Assembly: GCA_019648995.1 (NCBI GenBank)
Contig: BLXT01003727.1
Location: 1,778,384-1,799,676, forward strand
DNA from: Plakobranchus ocellatus
Lineage: Eukaryota; Mollusca; Gastropoda; Plakobranchidae
Reading direction: 5' to 3'
Length of the DNA stretch: 21,293 nt
A program made the translations under genes and the position numbers. Each line of letters starts with the position of its first letter. Position 1 is the first letter of the stretch. This document shows positions 8,905 through 18,561 of the stretch, in pieces. The notes below the pieces were generated by a model, which was not told the origin of the DNA, did no database searches, and was given only the letters and a program-made list of their open reading frames with translations.

Positions 8905-9375
8905 AACCTGTCCTAAACTATACTCCCTTGAATACCTTGTCCTATCCTGACCTACACTGTCTTACCCTACCCTACCCGATCCTAAACTGTACTCCCTAAC
9001 CTACACTACCTTACCCTGTCCTACCTCATCCAAAACTGTACTCCCCTGACCAACACAGTCTTACCTTGTCCTATCCTGTCCTAAACTGTACTTCCTAACC
9101 TACACTACCTTACACTGTCCTAAACTTTACTCCCCTGACCTGAATTGTCTTACCTTGTCCTTCCCTGTCCTAAACTGTACTCCCCTGACCCACACTTTCT
9201 TACTCTCTCCTACCTTGTCCTAGACTGAACTAAACTTCACCTTCACTACCACAACCTAAACTATCCTCTACTATCCTAGACTGACCTAAACTTAACTGTC
9301 ACGACCTAACCTATCCTATACTATCCTAAACCATAATCCACGATCTACAGCTTCTAACCTGTCCTACTCTGTGGA
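8905..9375. repeat. 50-bp minisatellite downstream of GluN1
   Basis: Plus-strand units begin CCTAAACTGTACTCCCCTGA and continue with CCTACACTGTCTTACCCTGT and a TCCTACC-type end. The CCTAAACT-type anchor recurs at 8912, 8981, 9030, 9080, 9119, 9169 and 9219: spacings 69, 49, 50, 39, 50 and 50 nt. Later units (9220-9375) are degenerate CCTA-rich. On the GluN1 sense strand the CTTACC words read GGTAAG. Confidence 0.9.
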
Positions 9376-9713
9376 TCATTATCCATGCAAACCTCTGTGT
9401 GTCAATATCCATGTTCAAGCAATGATCTCAAACAAAAAAGGACTTGGAGTAAAGTGCCTTGTTAGGCCAGATATCAAAGACACTACGATAAATAAGTAGA
9501 GTTGTTGATTTAAAAATAAATCCAACGTTTGTAAAGTTACACTAGGCTCAAAACAGAGCCACAAAGGTACTGCGAAGACAAATAAATATTAAAGTTTGAA
9601 AATCAGACAAAAAAATCTATAATCAAGGTTTTTGATTGACAGCACAAAATTGGTGCTTGCAGACTTTAATGACTTCAGTAAACCTCCATAGTTGAGAGCT
9701 TAGACCCACCAGA
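9376..9713 (-). other. Proximal 3' UTR of GluN1
   Basis: AT-rich sequence directly after the GluN1 stop codon on the minus strand. It contains an ATTAAA variant signal at 9670-9665, only about 45 nt after the stop, which could give a very short 3' UTR. No open frame or repeat recognised. Confidence 0.5.
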
Positions 9714-10154
9714 CTAGACTAGATTGTCAGGGCTATGAGAGCCAGTGTGGGAAGGGTTGTGCCAGGTGACAGTGCGCCCTGACCTGGCCGGAACATAACC
9801 TGGAGGCCGGTAGTCGCTGGGTGGGGGAGGGGGTAGACAATCACTGTTTGAAGTTGCTTGCAGAAGGGATGGACGACGGTAGGAAGGTATGACTTTGGGT
9901 GACCCCTGAGGTCTTGCTCCGGCAGCCATGCTGTTGCTACTACTGTGATTTTTGTTACCATTGGTGGCGATGGTATTGCCGATGTTGCTGTTTGTATGGT
10001 GAGGGTGAGACACTGCATTGAGAGAGGAAGATGGTGGTAAATCTACAAAAGCCGGTTGTTTGGAGATGGAGTTGGCGCGATTGGGGACAGAGTTTCCACG
10101 ATGACCAAGTTCCTCTCGTTGTTTCTGGAGGGTCTGTCTTAAAGTCCGACGTTT
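9714..10154 (-). CDS. Nmdar1: GluN1 terminal exon: cytoplasmic tail
   Basis: Encodes the last 146 residues of the NMDA receptor GluN1 subunit. It begins KRRTLRQTLQKQREELG after acceptor GGATCCAG (AG at 10156-10155), phase 0, and ends DNLV-TAG (9716-9714). The junction IE|KRRTLRQ resembles the IEKRKTIR stretch I recall from insect NMDAR1, which supports the splice. The tail is intracellular, rich in Asn, Ser and Pro and largely disordered-looking. Visible motifs: basic KRR at residues 1-3, RRPS at 93-96 (PKA consensus), a run of five Pro at 108-112, and PPGY at 117-120 (PPxY, WW-domain ligand). The C-terminus NLV does not match the class I PDZ motif (S/T-x-V) of some vertebrate GluN1 isoforms. 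The mRNA reads leftward; the exon is 7.4 kb from the M4 exon. Confidence 0.92.
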   Translation of the reverse strand, partial: KRRTLRQTLQKQREELGHRGNSVPNRANSISKQPAFVDLPPSSSLNAVSHPHHTNSNIGNTIATNGNKNHSSSNSMAAGARPQGSPKVIPSYRRPSLLQATSNSDCLPPPPPSDYRPPGYVPARSGRTVTWHNPSHTGSHSPDNLV

Positions 10155-10259
10155 CTGGATCCACACAAAATGGAAAGGATTAGGAATTCAAGCTCAGTTG
10201 ATCAGATAGCAAAATAAGGCCTATGTAAATGAGAGAAGTATTTGTTTCAGCAGTTTCTG

Positions 10260-11440
10260 TTTTGACACATTTTGAATTGGGTCTCACAAAGGAAGAGCAT
10301 CAAGAACGCGATGAAAGAAGCAAAAGCAGAAAAAACAATAGGGGACAAAAGAGGCAACTGAAGCATACAGTAGAAACAACTCAAGACAATAAAAACAATG
10401 GAAACAATATAAGCAACAGTAGATATGGAAGTAATAAAAACAATAGGAGTAATGCAGGCAATAGAAACAATAGATGCAAGAACACCATTAGAAACCAAAA
10501 AAGTAATAGAACAGTGCAAGTGGTATAAGCAACAGAACCAAATGGAAGTAATAGAAACAATAGATGCGACAATAGCAAAAGAACCATAAAGGCAATAAGA
10601 TTATGGAAACATACACAACAGACGTTATGGAATCTATAGTACAGTGAAAGCAATGTAAGCAATAGAAGTAGTGGAAGCAATAGAAGCAATAGATACAACA
10701 AGAGCAATAGAAACCATAAAGGTAATGGAATAATGAAAACAATATAGACAATAGAAGTTATGGAGGCGATAGTATAGTGAAAGCAATATAATGGAAGTAA
10801 TCGAAAAACTAGCAACAATAGATGCAACAAAAGCCAAAAAAACCACAAAGGCAATAGAATAAAGGAAACAATATCGGCAAGAGAAGTTGTGGCAGCAAAT
10901 TATATTGAAAGCAATATAATTGAAGTAATCGAAAGATTTATAACATTAGATACAACATGAGCAATAGAAACCACAAAGACAATAGAATAGTGGGAGCAAT
11001 TCAAGCAATTGAAGGAATAACAGGCGAAAAGCACAGGAAGCCATAGAGCCAATAAAGGCCACAGAAACTGAAAAAACCACAGAATCAATAGGGCAATAAA
11101 ACAATAAAAGCAATAGAAGAGATGCAAACAATAATATAAGCAATAAAGAAAAAAAGAAGAAGCAATGGAAACGATAACGGCAATAGGAGCATGTGAGGCA
11201 GTAGGAACACTATCGGCAATGATAGCGCTTGGCCAAGCAGAAGCGGTACAAACAAGAAAGCAACAGAAGCACTGAAGACGATAAAGACAATAGAAAGCAA
11301 CACATCTGAGAAACAAGAGCACAAGGAAGCCGAAAAAATATGAAATAGATCGAAACAATAATGACAAAAGAAGCAGCAAAAGCAATAGGAGCAAAAGAAA
11401 CAGTGAAGGAAACAGATTAAACAGCAGCATAAACAGAATT
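10260..11440. repeat. Purine-rich CAAT-type repeat with ~129-bp higher-order unit
   Basis: Built from hexamer-like words (AGCAAT, AGAAAC, GGCAAT, AACAAT). In the middle these form a higher-order unit with the anchor GATRCAACA-like word, at 10473, 10563, 10692, 10821 and 10949: spacings 90, 129, 129 and 128. Each unit then runs through an AGAAACCATAAAGGCAATAG-type word, AAGTTATGG, ATAGTGAAAGCAATATAA and AAGTAATCGAA. Edges decay into looser repeats to about 11440. On the GluN1 sense strand it is pyrimidine-rich and lies just upstream of the tail-exon acceptor. Leu-rich minus-strand frames and Asn-rich plus-strand frames across it are repeat artefacts. Confidence 0.85.
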
Positions 11441-11776
11441 AGGTGTATAAAATTATAACAGTCTATATTTTTTTCAAATTGTAATATAAATTAATAAAGT
11501 AACGTGGGATATAGTATAGTGCATTGGAGCTACTTCAAAATATTCATGAATTCAAATATTATAAACAACATTGGTTTGCTTCCTCAGAGAATATGATGTG
11601 ACACCTCTACCATAATGGAAAATGCAATAGGTTAACTCTAAATTTCAAATCTAGAATAGGTAGGGATTAGCACCACACCAGCTATGTCTGTGTTATGTTT
11701 ATATCTTCAACATGGGAAAACTACATAATATTCTAACTAAAATGGAAATGTTGCAATATTGAAAAGGCTTACTACA
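11441..11776. other. Intronic DNA, no feature recognised
   Basis: AT-rich sequence between two repeats in the last GluN1 intron. No exon, repeat or RNA gene seen. Confidence 0.6.
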
Positions 11777-11777
11777 G

Positions 11778-11801
11778 ATGCTGCTGCTGCTGCTGATGAT
11801 A

Positions 11802-11866
<65 letters not shown>

Positions 11867-11912
11867 AATGATAATGATGATGATGATGATGATGATGAAG
11901 ATGATGACGATG
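11778..11912. repeat. (GAT)n / (ATG)n trinucleotide microsatellite
   Basis: A short (CTG)5 run leads into more than 35 GAT/ATG triplets with occasional AAT interruptions. The plus-strand frame that reads as poly-Met is a repeat artefact. It lies inside the last GluN1 intron. Confidence 0.97.
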
Positions 11913-12058
11913 CATTCTAAACCTCATGCTAAAACAAAAGGGCAATCACTTTACATGCATAAAGATCTATCCACACAAAGGCTACATCAAACAAACATTT
12001 TAAGCCTTCATGCAGAATTGGAGATAGAGCAGGAGGGATTGGATTAAAAAAAAAATGA

Positions 12059-12061
<3 letters not shown>

Positions 12062-12126
<65 letters not shown>
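12062..12126. repeat. (TA)n-(CA)n compound microsatellite
   Basis: TA repeat of about 26 units followed by six CA units. Inside the last GluN1 intron. Confidence 0.97.
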
Positions 12127-12127
<1 letters not shown>

Positions 12128-12769
12128 AAAATTATTATGTCTTGAGGATATTTGTCTTGAGATCACTCTGTATGAGTCTGTATTCGCATTTTAAAGATTT
12201 TTTTTTCTTCTTTAACATTGAAACTTCCTAGATGTTTGTTTTTTTTTTCCAAAAGCTTTGCAATAGCAAAAAAAAAACTGGATAGCGACATGCTAATCTT
12301 CTGAGCTCAGGTAGAGGGCTATTCAATTTTCGAACAAGTCAGTAAAAAGAAGGCAGAACTTTTACATGCAGCACCAAATTTACTAGGATTGAAAAAGAAA
12401 TTCTGAGCATACATGCAGTTTTCGCCTAGCATTGTTGTAGTAATTCCTGGTAACTTCCTCTGATCTACCATTCGTCAAAAAAATGCTTGAGGAAAATAAC
12501 ATAAAAACCACTCTCAAACCAAACTAAAAAATGATGGTCCTCTATTACACAATCATCTACGAAATTATACCCTGACTGCACACAAAATATGCAAGCAAAA
12601 TCACAGTTTTTTTTCTGCATGCTTAAGGCTTAGACCAATCACATCGTCAATACCTCTTCTTTTACTATTGATCCTCTGTTATATGACCAGCATTGATGTA
12701 GTTGAAAAATCAAAGAATGGATTATGTCCTTGTCATTTGTCAATCATGACGAAGCTACTTACTTCTCTC
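12127..12769. other. Intronic DNA, no feature recognised
   Basis: AT-rich with T and A homopolymers at about 12199 and 12240. No supported exon on either strand. Confidence 0.6.
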
Positions 12770-13083
12770 CACTTCTTCGCTCTCTTTCTCTCTTCCCTCT
12801 CTCCCGTTCTCTCCATCCCCCTTCCTTCTCTCTTCTATCTCTCACTCTCTCATCCCTTTCTCTTTCTCTCTTACCTTCTCTCTTTTCTCTCTCCATTTCT
12901 TTCTTTCCTTTTTCTCTCCTCTCTGTCTCTCTCTCTGCATGCCCATCTCTTTCTTCGTCTTTCCCTTTCTCTCCCCTCTCTTCCTTTAACTTCTCCCTCA
13001 TCTCTCTCTCTCTCCTTGCTCTCTCTCTCAATATCTCTTATCTCTCAATCTTATCCTTTGTCTCTTCCTTCTCTCTCACTGCC
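12770..13083. repeat. Long CT-rich polypyrimidine tract
   Basis: About 310 nt composed almost entirely of C and T on the plus strand (TCTCTTTCTCTC-type words) with few purine interruptions, followed by T16 at about 13127. On the GluN1 sense strand this is polypurine. Ser/Leu-rich and Arg/Glu-rich open frames through it are artefacts. Confidence 0.9.
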
Positions 13084-13149
13084 CAAGACTCTTCTATACA
13101 ACAAAAGGTCAGCTGGGACTTTAAGCTTTTTTTTTTTTTTTTAAGCCTT

Positions 13150-14301
13150 TTTATCAGTTGCTAAATAAGATGAGGAAATGAATTAAGAGCAGCTAAATTT
13201 TAGCAAAAGTTTCTTTATTAGTATAATGGCTCAAATTTTATATTATCAGATCCATACAATTGTCAAATGGTGTTTAAGTTTTCCCTTGTAAATGTGATGG
13301 CTTCCAGTTGAAATACTATAGGCTTTAGATAATAAAACTTTTTATTATTGATTCAAAGCTGTGTTAAGGGGCTCAACACTTTTTAGTGAGGAAAATGGGA
13401 ATGTGGGATATCAGGTAAGTCTGAAACAAAATGGAGAGTGACATGTTAATTGATAGAATGTAATGTTAATAGATAGTATTATGGAATGGCAGTGAGGCAG
13501 AATAGCTATGGTCAATCTTCGCCAAAATTTAAAAAAAAAAAAAAATTTTTTTCAGCAGGATGGGGCTATTCAATATCGCGTTTCAGATTAGAATCCTGTA
13601 CATGCATTTAGCAACACTCTATCCTGGAGTTGAAGGGTGCTGAGAATGTTTGTGGTGCTGGCTGGGCTACACTGGCTTTGCTCTTTGTGAAACCCTCCAT
13701 GGATATTCAAGAGCCAAGCCTACATCAGCACGCAGTCCAAACAAGGCCAAAAGAAATTAGGGAGCATGAGAGCAAAGTGGGTCCTAGGCATGGCACAAAC
13801 CAGGCTAAAATTGGCCCTAGGTAAGGAAAAACCCACGCTATAGTATTATCAGGGAGAGAGAAAAGGGCAACTAAAAATAGCTATAGCAATCTTACCTTCT
13901 GTAGATGAATATATACATAAGCGCTATGATGTTAAAAAAAAACAAAAAAACTTTAATCCTTCCTAAAGATAAGTATTAGAAATGTGGGAACCCTTGTCAG
14001 GGAACCCCTGCCCTACTTGTCTTCAGCCTGATCTCCCTTCTCATCCATTCTCAATGCATGCAGGTACTGCCAGGTCTCGCGAAGTTTCTTTCTCTTCTGT
14101 TGATGGCAGGTGCAATGGAAAAAAACAAAGATTGTGCCAGGTACAACATTTAATAAATAATACACATCGCGTTACAAAGGTGAAGCAAGCAACATTTACA
14201 CTACATCATCCAGACACCGTACAGCACTAGACATGGAAATACTCAAGTGGATAAGCTTTTATAGATGCAAAGACACATAAACAGAGATATATGTTTAAAA
14301 A
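13150..14301. other. Intronic DNA with possible decayed transposon segment
   Basis: Mostly unremarkable AT-rich DNA. An A15-T9 foldback lies at about 13529-13553. The segment 13560-13830 is GC-richer and has an open frame (13630-13824) whose product, ending in GPRHGTNQAKIGPR, has the repetitive look of transposon debris; I could not name a family. Nothing supports a host exon. Confidence 0.4.
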
Positions 14302-14462
14302 CTTCACCAACAAAGACTTTTAACAACGATTAATATAAAAACATTGATACCAAAGCTTCATTGATAAAGACTTTTGACAATGATGCATATGAAACATCTG
14401 TATCAAAGCTTTAAAGATTAAATGTCTTAGCAATGACAATAATATAAAATAGATAAAAACTT
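14302..14462. repeat. Three degenerate ~54-bp tandem repeats
   Basis: Units start at 14302, 14356 and 14409 with CTTCAYYRAYAAAGACTTTT, CTTCATTGATAAAGACTTTT and CTTTAAAGATTAAATGTCTT, and share an ACAAYGATNNATATRAAA middle. AT-rich, intronic. Confidence 0.65.
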
Positions 14463-14914
14463 ATACAAACAAAAGAAAAAAAAATTCAAGAAACAGTATT
14501 TGACACATTGTAACTGAAACTTATTTTGACATCATTTTGCAAATCGAAAAAATGAACAGCATACTGTTTCTTCACTTCAGCAAAGTTAAGAGCAGAACAA
14601 TTATTCAATCTAATAATAGACAAAATATTCTGAAATTGCAAAAATGTAGCATTTTTTCCTTTTAGAAATTGAGCTGACTGAAAAATTCATAAAATCCTAA
14701 TAATTTCAAAGTTGAATTTGGAAGAAATAGAAAAAAAAAACAAACAACTAAAGGTAACAAACTTTGTTGAATATTGACTTTTATATGAGAGAAAAGTGGC
14801 AGAGCTATAACAACATATGAAGTTAAAAAAGTGTGCAGGAAAAGTTTATATGTATATATATATATATATACAAATTTTAAGAGCATACTGAAAAAAAGAA
14901 AAAGATGCGTCCGC

Positions 14915-14917
14915 NNN
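14915..14917. other. Assembly gap (NNN) next to a C homopolymer
   Basis: Three N followed by a run of 11 C, a T and CCC. Base calls here are unreliable. Confidence 0.95.
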
Positions 14918-15299
14918 CCCCCCCCCCCTCCCTAAAAAAAGCCATGAATAGTTGTTTTATCTGACCTTCTATTTTCAGATATAAAACTGCTCAGAATTAT
15001 GTAGCGCCTTTTTTACAGTAATATATCTGTACAACACATACATCAATATTGAACAACAAAAGCAACATCGATAACTCATGCACCTGAAACAGCACAGTGA
15101 AAGATGAACATGAAGAAATTCACTTTTATTTTCAATTACTAAACATCTTATTTTCAGTTATTAAAATATATTTTAGCATGGCTTTTTTTCATCTCTCGCT
15201 TATTTATGTATAAAAAAGACGAGATAACTGACTGAGAAAACAGCTGTGACTTGACAAAACAGTCAAGACACTTTCTCTTTTGTGTTTTATGAAGAAACA
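14918..15299. other. Intronic DNA, no feature recognised
   Basis: AT-rich sequence between the gap and the retroelement remains. No exon or repeat recognised. Confidence 0.55.
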
Positions 15300-15319
15300 G
15301 AAAAAGCAAAAGGCTATCT

Positions 15320-17060
15320 CAAATCCTAAGATATCATAATAATAATGGGAGATTTAAATGCAAAAGTTTGGGATGAAAAGGTAGAAGATGTTGTTGGGCC
15401 CAGGGGCATAGGAACTGAAAATGAGTGTGGAAGTAAGTGAATTGAATGGTGCCAAATCCATGATTTTGCAATCACTAATATTTGGTATCAAAACCACCCT
15501 AGGCAACAGTAGACTTGGAGGAGCCCCTGTGATAGAAGTAGAAACACAATAGATTATATTCTCATTCAAAAATGATTCCGAAACGCCGTCAGATCACTGC
15601 AGGGAGCCAACTGTGATTCAGATCATAGTCCAGTCATGTGAAAATTTCAAATCTTAAAAAATTAAGAAAGGCAAAGGCTAATCCTAAATTCCAAATGAAC
15701 TTACTAAAATCTGATGAAAAACTAAGACATAAATTGCTATAGCTGTGCATAACAAATATGAGACTCTAAATAACATCTAAGAAGTAGAAGAACTATGGTC
15801 AGATATCAAAAATTCACTTAATGAAATCATAGAGAAAAGCGTTCTCAAAAAAGAGCATAAGAAATGGATAAACAAAGAATAGTTGCTTTAATGGAAGAAA
15901 GACGTGAATCAAAAAATGTAGAGGCCAAATACAAAGACCTAAACAAAAAAAATCAAAATAAAATGCAATGCAGCGAAAGAATGGATCAATCAACAATGTC
16001 AGGAAATAGAGCAAAAGCTAAATATCGACAGCAAATTTATGCATGCTAAAATTAAAGAAGTCAGTGATAAGAAAATCAAATGAGGTAGCCCTGGCTGCAT
16101 CAAATCAAAAGACGGAACAATGTTAATGGAAAAAGAGAAATACTAAATAGATGATCAAAATATGTTGAAGATCTTTTTAAAGATGATAGGTGCAGGAAAC
16201 CCGAAATAATGAAATACATAGAAGACCTAATCATCCTTAAAGAAGAGGTAGAAACTGCAATAAAGAAAAGGAAAAATGGAAAAGCCATAGGACCTGATAA
16301 CAAACCAGTAGAAATAATTAAAGCATTAAATAATGTAGGAATAGATCTGATAACAAGACTTCTTAATGCAAAATACAATGGTGGTACAATTCCAGAAGAT
16401 CTTTGTAAATCTGTTTTTGTAGTACTGCCTAAAACACCAGGAGCAACAGAATGTGAACTTCATGGAACAATCAGTTAAATGAGCCATTTTACCAAAATCA
16501 TGTTACATTTTTTGATGCATAGAATGCACAAAAGTCTAAGACCAGAAATATCTTAAAATCAGTTTGACTTTATGCCTGACAAGGAAACTAGAAATGCACT
16601 TTGTCAATGCTTATGGAAAAATTCCATCTATGTTTCATTGATTATTATAAGCCTTTGACCAAATAAGACATGTAGGGCTGTTTCATGTGCTAGAAAAATT
16701 AGACATCAATAGGACAGATCTGAAAGTAATTAGAAATTTATACTGGGATCAAACTGCATTTGTAAGAATTGAAGGAGAACAGTGATTTCAAACTCATCAA
16801 AAGAGGTGTGAGGCAGGGATGTGTAATGTCTCCTGATCTTTTTAACTTATATAGTGAAATAATTTTAAGGAATCTTGATGATATTTCAGGCTTAAAAATA
16901 AACTGAAAGAATCTTAATAATTTCAGATATGCAGATGATACAGTTTTAATAGTAGAATCTGGCGAACATACTCCAAAAAACTTCTAGATACTGTAGTATT
17001 AGAGAGGAAAAGAATGGGCCTGTCTTTGAATGTAAAGAACCTATGAGAAGAAGATAAAAT
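15320..17060 (+). mobile_element. Decayed RTE/BovB-like non-LTR retrotransposon (endonuclease to RT)
   Basis: Translating the plus strand with frame changes gives the C-terminal part of an AP-type endonuclease (GDLNAKV at about 15349, NTIDYILI, then GANCDSDHSPVM at about 15605-15640). It then gives a reverse transcriptase: NGKAIGPDNKPVEI near 16280, a LPKTPGATECELHGTIS stretch, LIRNLYWDQTAFVRIEGE-like residues near 16730, IKRGVRQGCVMSPDLFNLYS near 16800 and the catalytic FRYADDTVLI near 16925. Several stops (15436-15438, 15508-15510, 16476-16478) and frameshifts show it is dead. It is truncated at both ends and lies antisense inside the last GluN1 intron. The motif set fits the RTE/BovB group; exact clade uncertain. 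Confidence 0.85.
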
Positions 17061-17165
17061 AATGCTTCAAAATCGACAGAAAGTTATTATCACAATAAAG
17101 CAGTTTCTTTAAAATAATAAAAAAACCTCTCTTCTTTACTTTCCCTATTGCCAAGCCATGGGCTT

Positions 17166-17562
17166 AAAAACACCTCAATGATTCCCCTTCATCTGTCTGC
17201 AGCATTTTTAAATTGAATGATCACATTTACCTCTTGCCACAAAAAAAAAAAAAACAACCCCAAACCCCCCAGTTAATCCCCTTTATGTTTGCTCTCTACC
17301 TTCCCCTGCTATTCCTGTATTGCATCATCACATCCATCTTTCACCACAGACAACAGTGAATATCTTAATGTTTCACCTCCGTAATGTCCGCTGCATTCCT
17401 GTTCTGTATTATCATATCTATCTCTTACCACAGGCAACAGCAAATACCTCATTTTCTTTCCATCTGCTTGCAGCCTTCTGTTATTGTACCATTACATCTA
17501 TTTCTTACCACAGACAACAGTAAATACCTCAATGTTTCCCCTCCATCTGTCTGCTGCATTCC
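17166..17562 (-). repeat. ~80-84-bp tandem array containing copies of the M4-exon 3' end and donor
   Basis: Plus-strand units have the form TAAATACCTCAATGTTTCCC, then CTCCATCTGTCTGCTGCATT, then a CATTACATCTATTTCTTACC-like part and ACAGACAACAG. Units start at about 17166, 17273, 17357, 17441 and 17521. The last is the real exon-intron boundary: 34 nt of GluN1 exon plus about 48 nt of intron form one unit. On the sense strand the copies keep the donor at 17447-17446 and 17173-17172, but have lost it at 17363-17362 (AT for GT) and near 17278. Confidence 0.8.
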
Positions 17563-17673
17563 TTGCCAACTCCAGTTCCTTCTCCTTCAGACCTCGGTGT
17601 CGCTTGTAGGCAATCTCTATAAAAATTAGCATCACCCCAGCTACAATACCTCCAGCTACCATCATGAAGACAC
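17528..17673 (-). CDS. Nmdar1: GluN1 exon: transmembrane segment M4 and C0 region
   Basis: Sense strand begins GT GTC TTC after acceptor TTTACAG (phase 1 in) and ends ATT GAG before GTATTT (phase 0 out): 48 codons. Residues 1-20 form the M4 helix ([18 protein letters not shown]), anchoring the receptor in the postsynaptic membrane, followed by IEIAYKRH and a charged stretch with RWRGNIE that corresponds to C0, the calmodulin-binding part of vertebrate GluN1. The last 34 nt belong to a tandem array that continues into the intron. If this donor is skipped, the frame reads nine more residues (VFTVVCGKK) and stops, giving a receptor without its long tail. Confidence 0.95.
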
Positions 17674-18154
17674 CTGTAAAGCAGTGGGAGGATACAAAAG
17701 ATATACAACCATGGAAATTGAAGTATGAGGTAAAAATAAAGTAGGTAAAAACATGGATCATATAGATGGCTATCTAAAAGGCACTTTTTCATTTGTATGT
17801 CTATTAGGATAAGTAGAATTATACACAATATTTATATGGCTTGTCCAGTTAAAATCGCCATGTTCAATAACCCCTTACAACTTGACAATGAAGTTTTTAT
17901 AAACTATTTCAAGTTTTAAAAAAATATATTTCATGCACATAGATAGGTTTAAATGAAAAAAAAAAAAACCTACTTTTTGTGCTGCTTTAGCCTATCAATT
18001 ATGCTAAAGACTAAAAGAAATTTCAAAGGTATATAGATTTTTGTTAATAAAAATGTGTTTTACGGACAAAATTGGTCACAAAACATTCAAAGCTTCAATA
18101 AGTCATTGCTCTGTATGGATGAGCTTTGAAACAGAGAATTATAAGCAGAAATAC

Positions 18155-18262
18155 CTGCCATGTTAGTGAGGCCTAGAGTTGCAGGAGCTGAGTTACTCTC
18201 TGGACATGAGGATTCACTATCAACCAAGATAAATTTATTGTCCAGTTGTTCCATAAAGCCAC
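18155..18262 (-). CDS. Nmdar1: GluN1 exon: end of S2 lobe and M4 linker
   Basis: Sense strand opens GT GGC TTT ATG after TTTTTTCAG and closes ATG GCA G before GTATTTC: phase 1 in, phase 1 out, 35 full codons. It encodes GFMEQLDNKFI, then a short divergent stretch, then CPESNSAPATLGLTNMAG. The Cys is at the position of vertebrate GluN1 Cys798, which pairs with Cys744 (present in the preceding exon as FCDLT). The peptide leads straight into M4. Confidence 0.94.
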
Positions 18263-18561
18263 CTGAAAAAAGTAATAGTGAAATAAACCTTGCTTAAAAA
18301 ATGATGACTGAAATAATGACTGAACTAGATCTTATATATTGTGTATAAACTCATAATAAAACCTCATAACATCAATTTCTTATTTGCATGATAAGAAACT
18401 CATTTGTTCATGGACAAGTTCTAATTACAATAAACCAAAATTTTATTATCTTTCTTGCTTCCATACTATTCTCCTTTTTTCTTTTGCATCTTCCGTTTTT
18501 CCTCAACCTAGTTTTTCTACCCATCCCCTTGGCCCTGCCAACTCTAGCCAGGATCACTTAC

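Larger units (their letters stand above)
10155..17527 (-). other. Nmdar1: Last GluN1 intron (7.4 kb)
   Basis: Phase-0 intron between the M4 exon donor (GAG|GTATTT) and the tail-exon acceptor (GGATCCAG). Much of its recognisable content is repetitive: a ~129-bp higher-order repeat, (ATG)n, (TA)n, a CT tract, a 54-bp repeat, RTE-like retroelement remains and a tandem array continuing out of the upstream exon. No alternative coding exon could be recognised. Confidence 0.85.

Noticed and set aside
10229..10528. Asn-rich plus-strand frame (NNGNNISNS...)
   Set aside because: Pure consequence of AAYAAT-type repeats; no start context or partner exon.
10381..11430. Leu-rich minus-strand frames that look like multi-pass membrane proteins
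   Set aside because: They appear in all three frames across a pyrimidine-rich hexamer repeat, lack conserved structure, and lie in a GluN1 intron.
11778..12047. Poly-Met open frame
   Set aside because: Translation of an (ATG)n microsatellite.
12724..13164. Ser/Leu-rich open frames in the CT tract
   Set aside because: Low-complexity translation of polypyrimidine sequence; the opposite strand gives an equally artefactual Arg/Glu frame.
13630..13824. Host exon encoding a GPR-rich peptide
   Set aside because: No matching splice sites or domain; composition looks like transposon debris.
17447..17480. Tandem copy of the M4-exon end as an alternative cassette exon
   Set aside because: The upstream acceptor (ACAATAACAG on the sense strand) has no polypyrimidine tract, so a separate exon is unlikely; only alternative donor use remains plausible.
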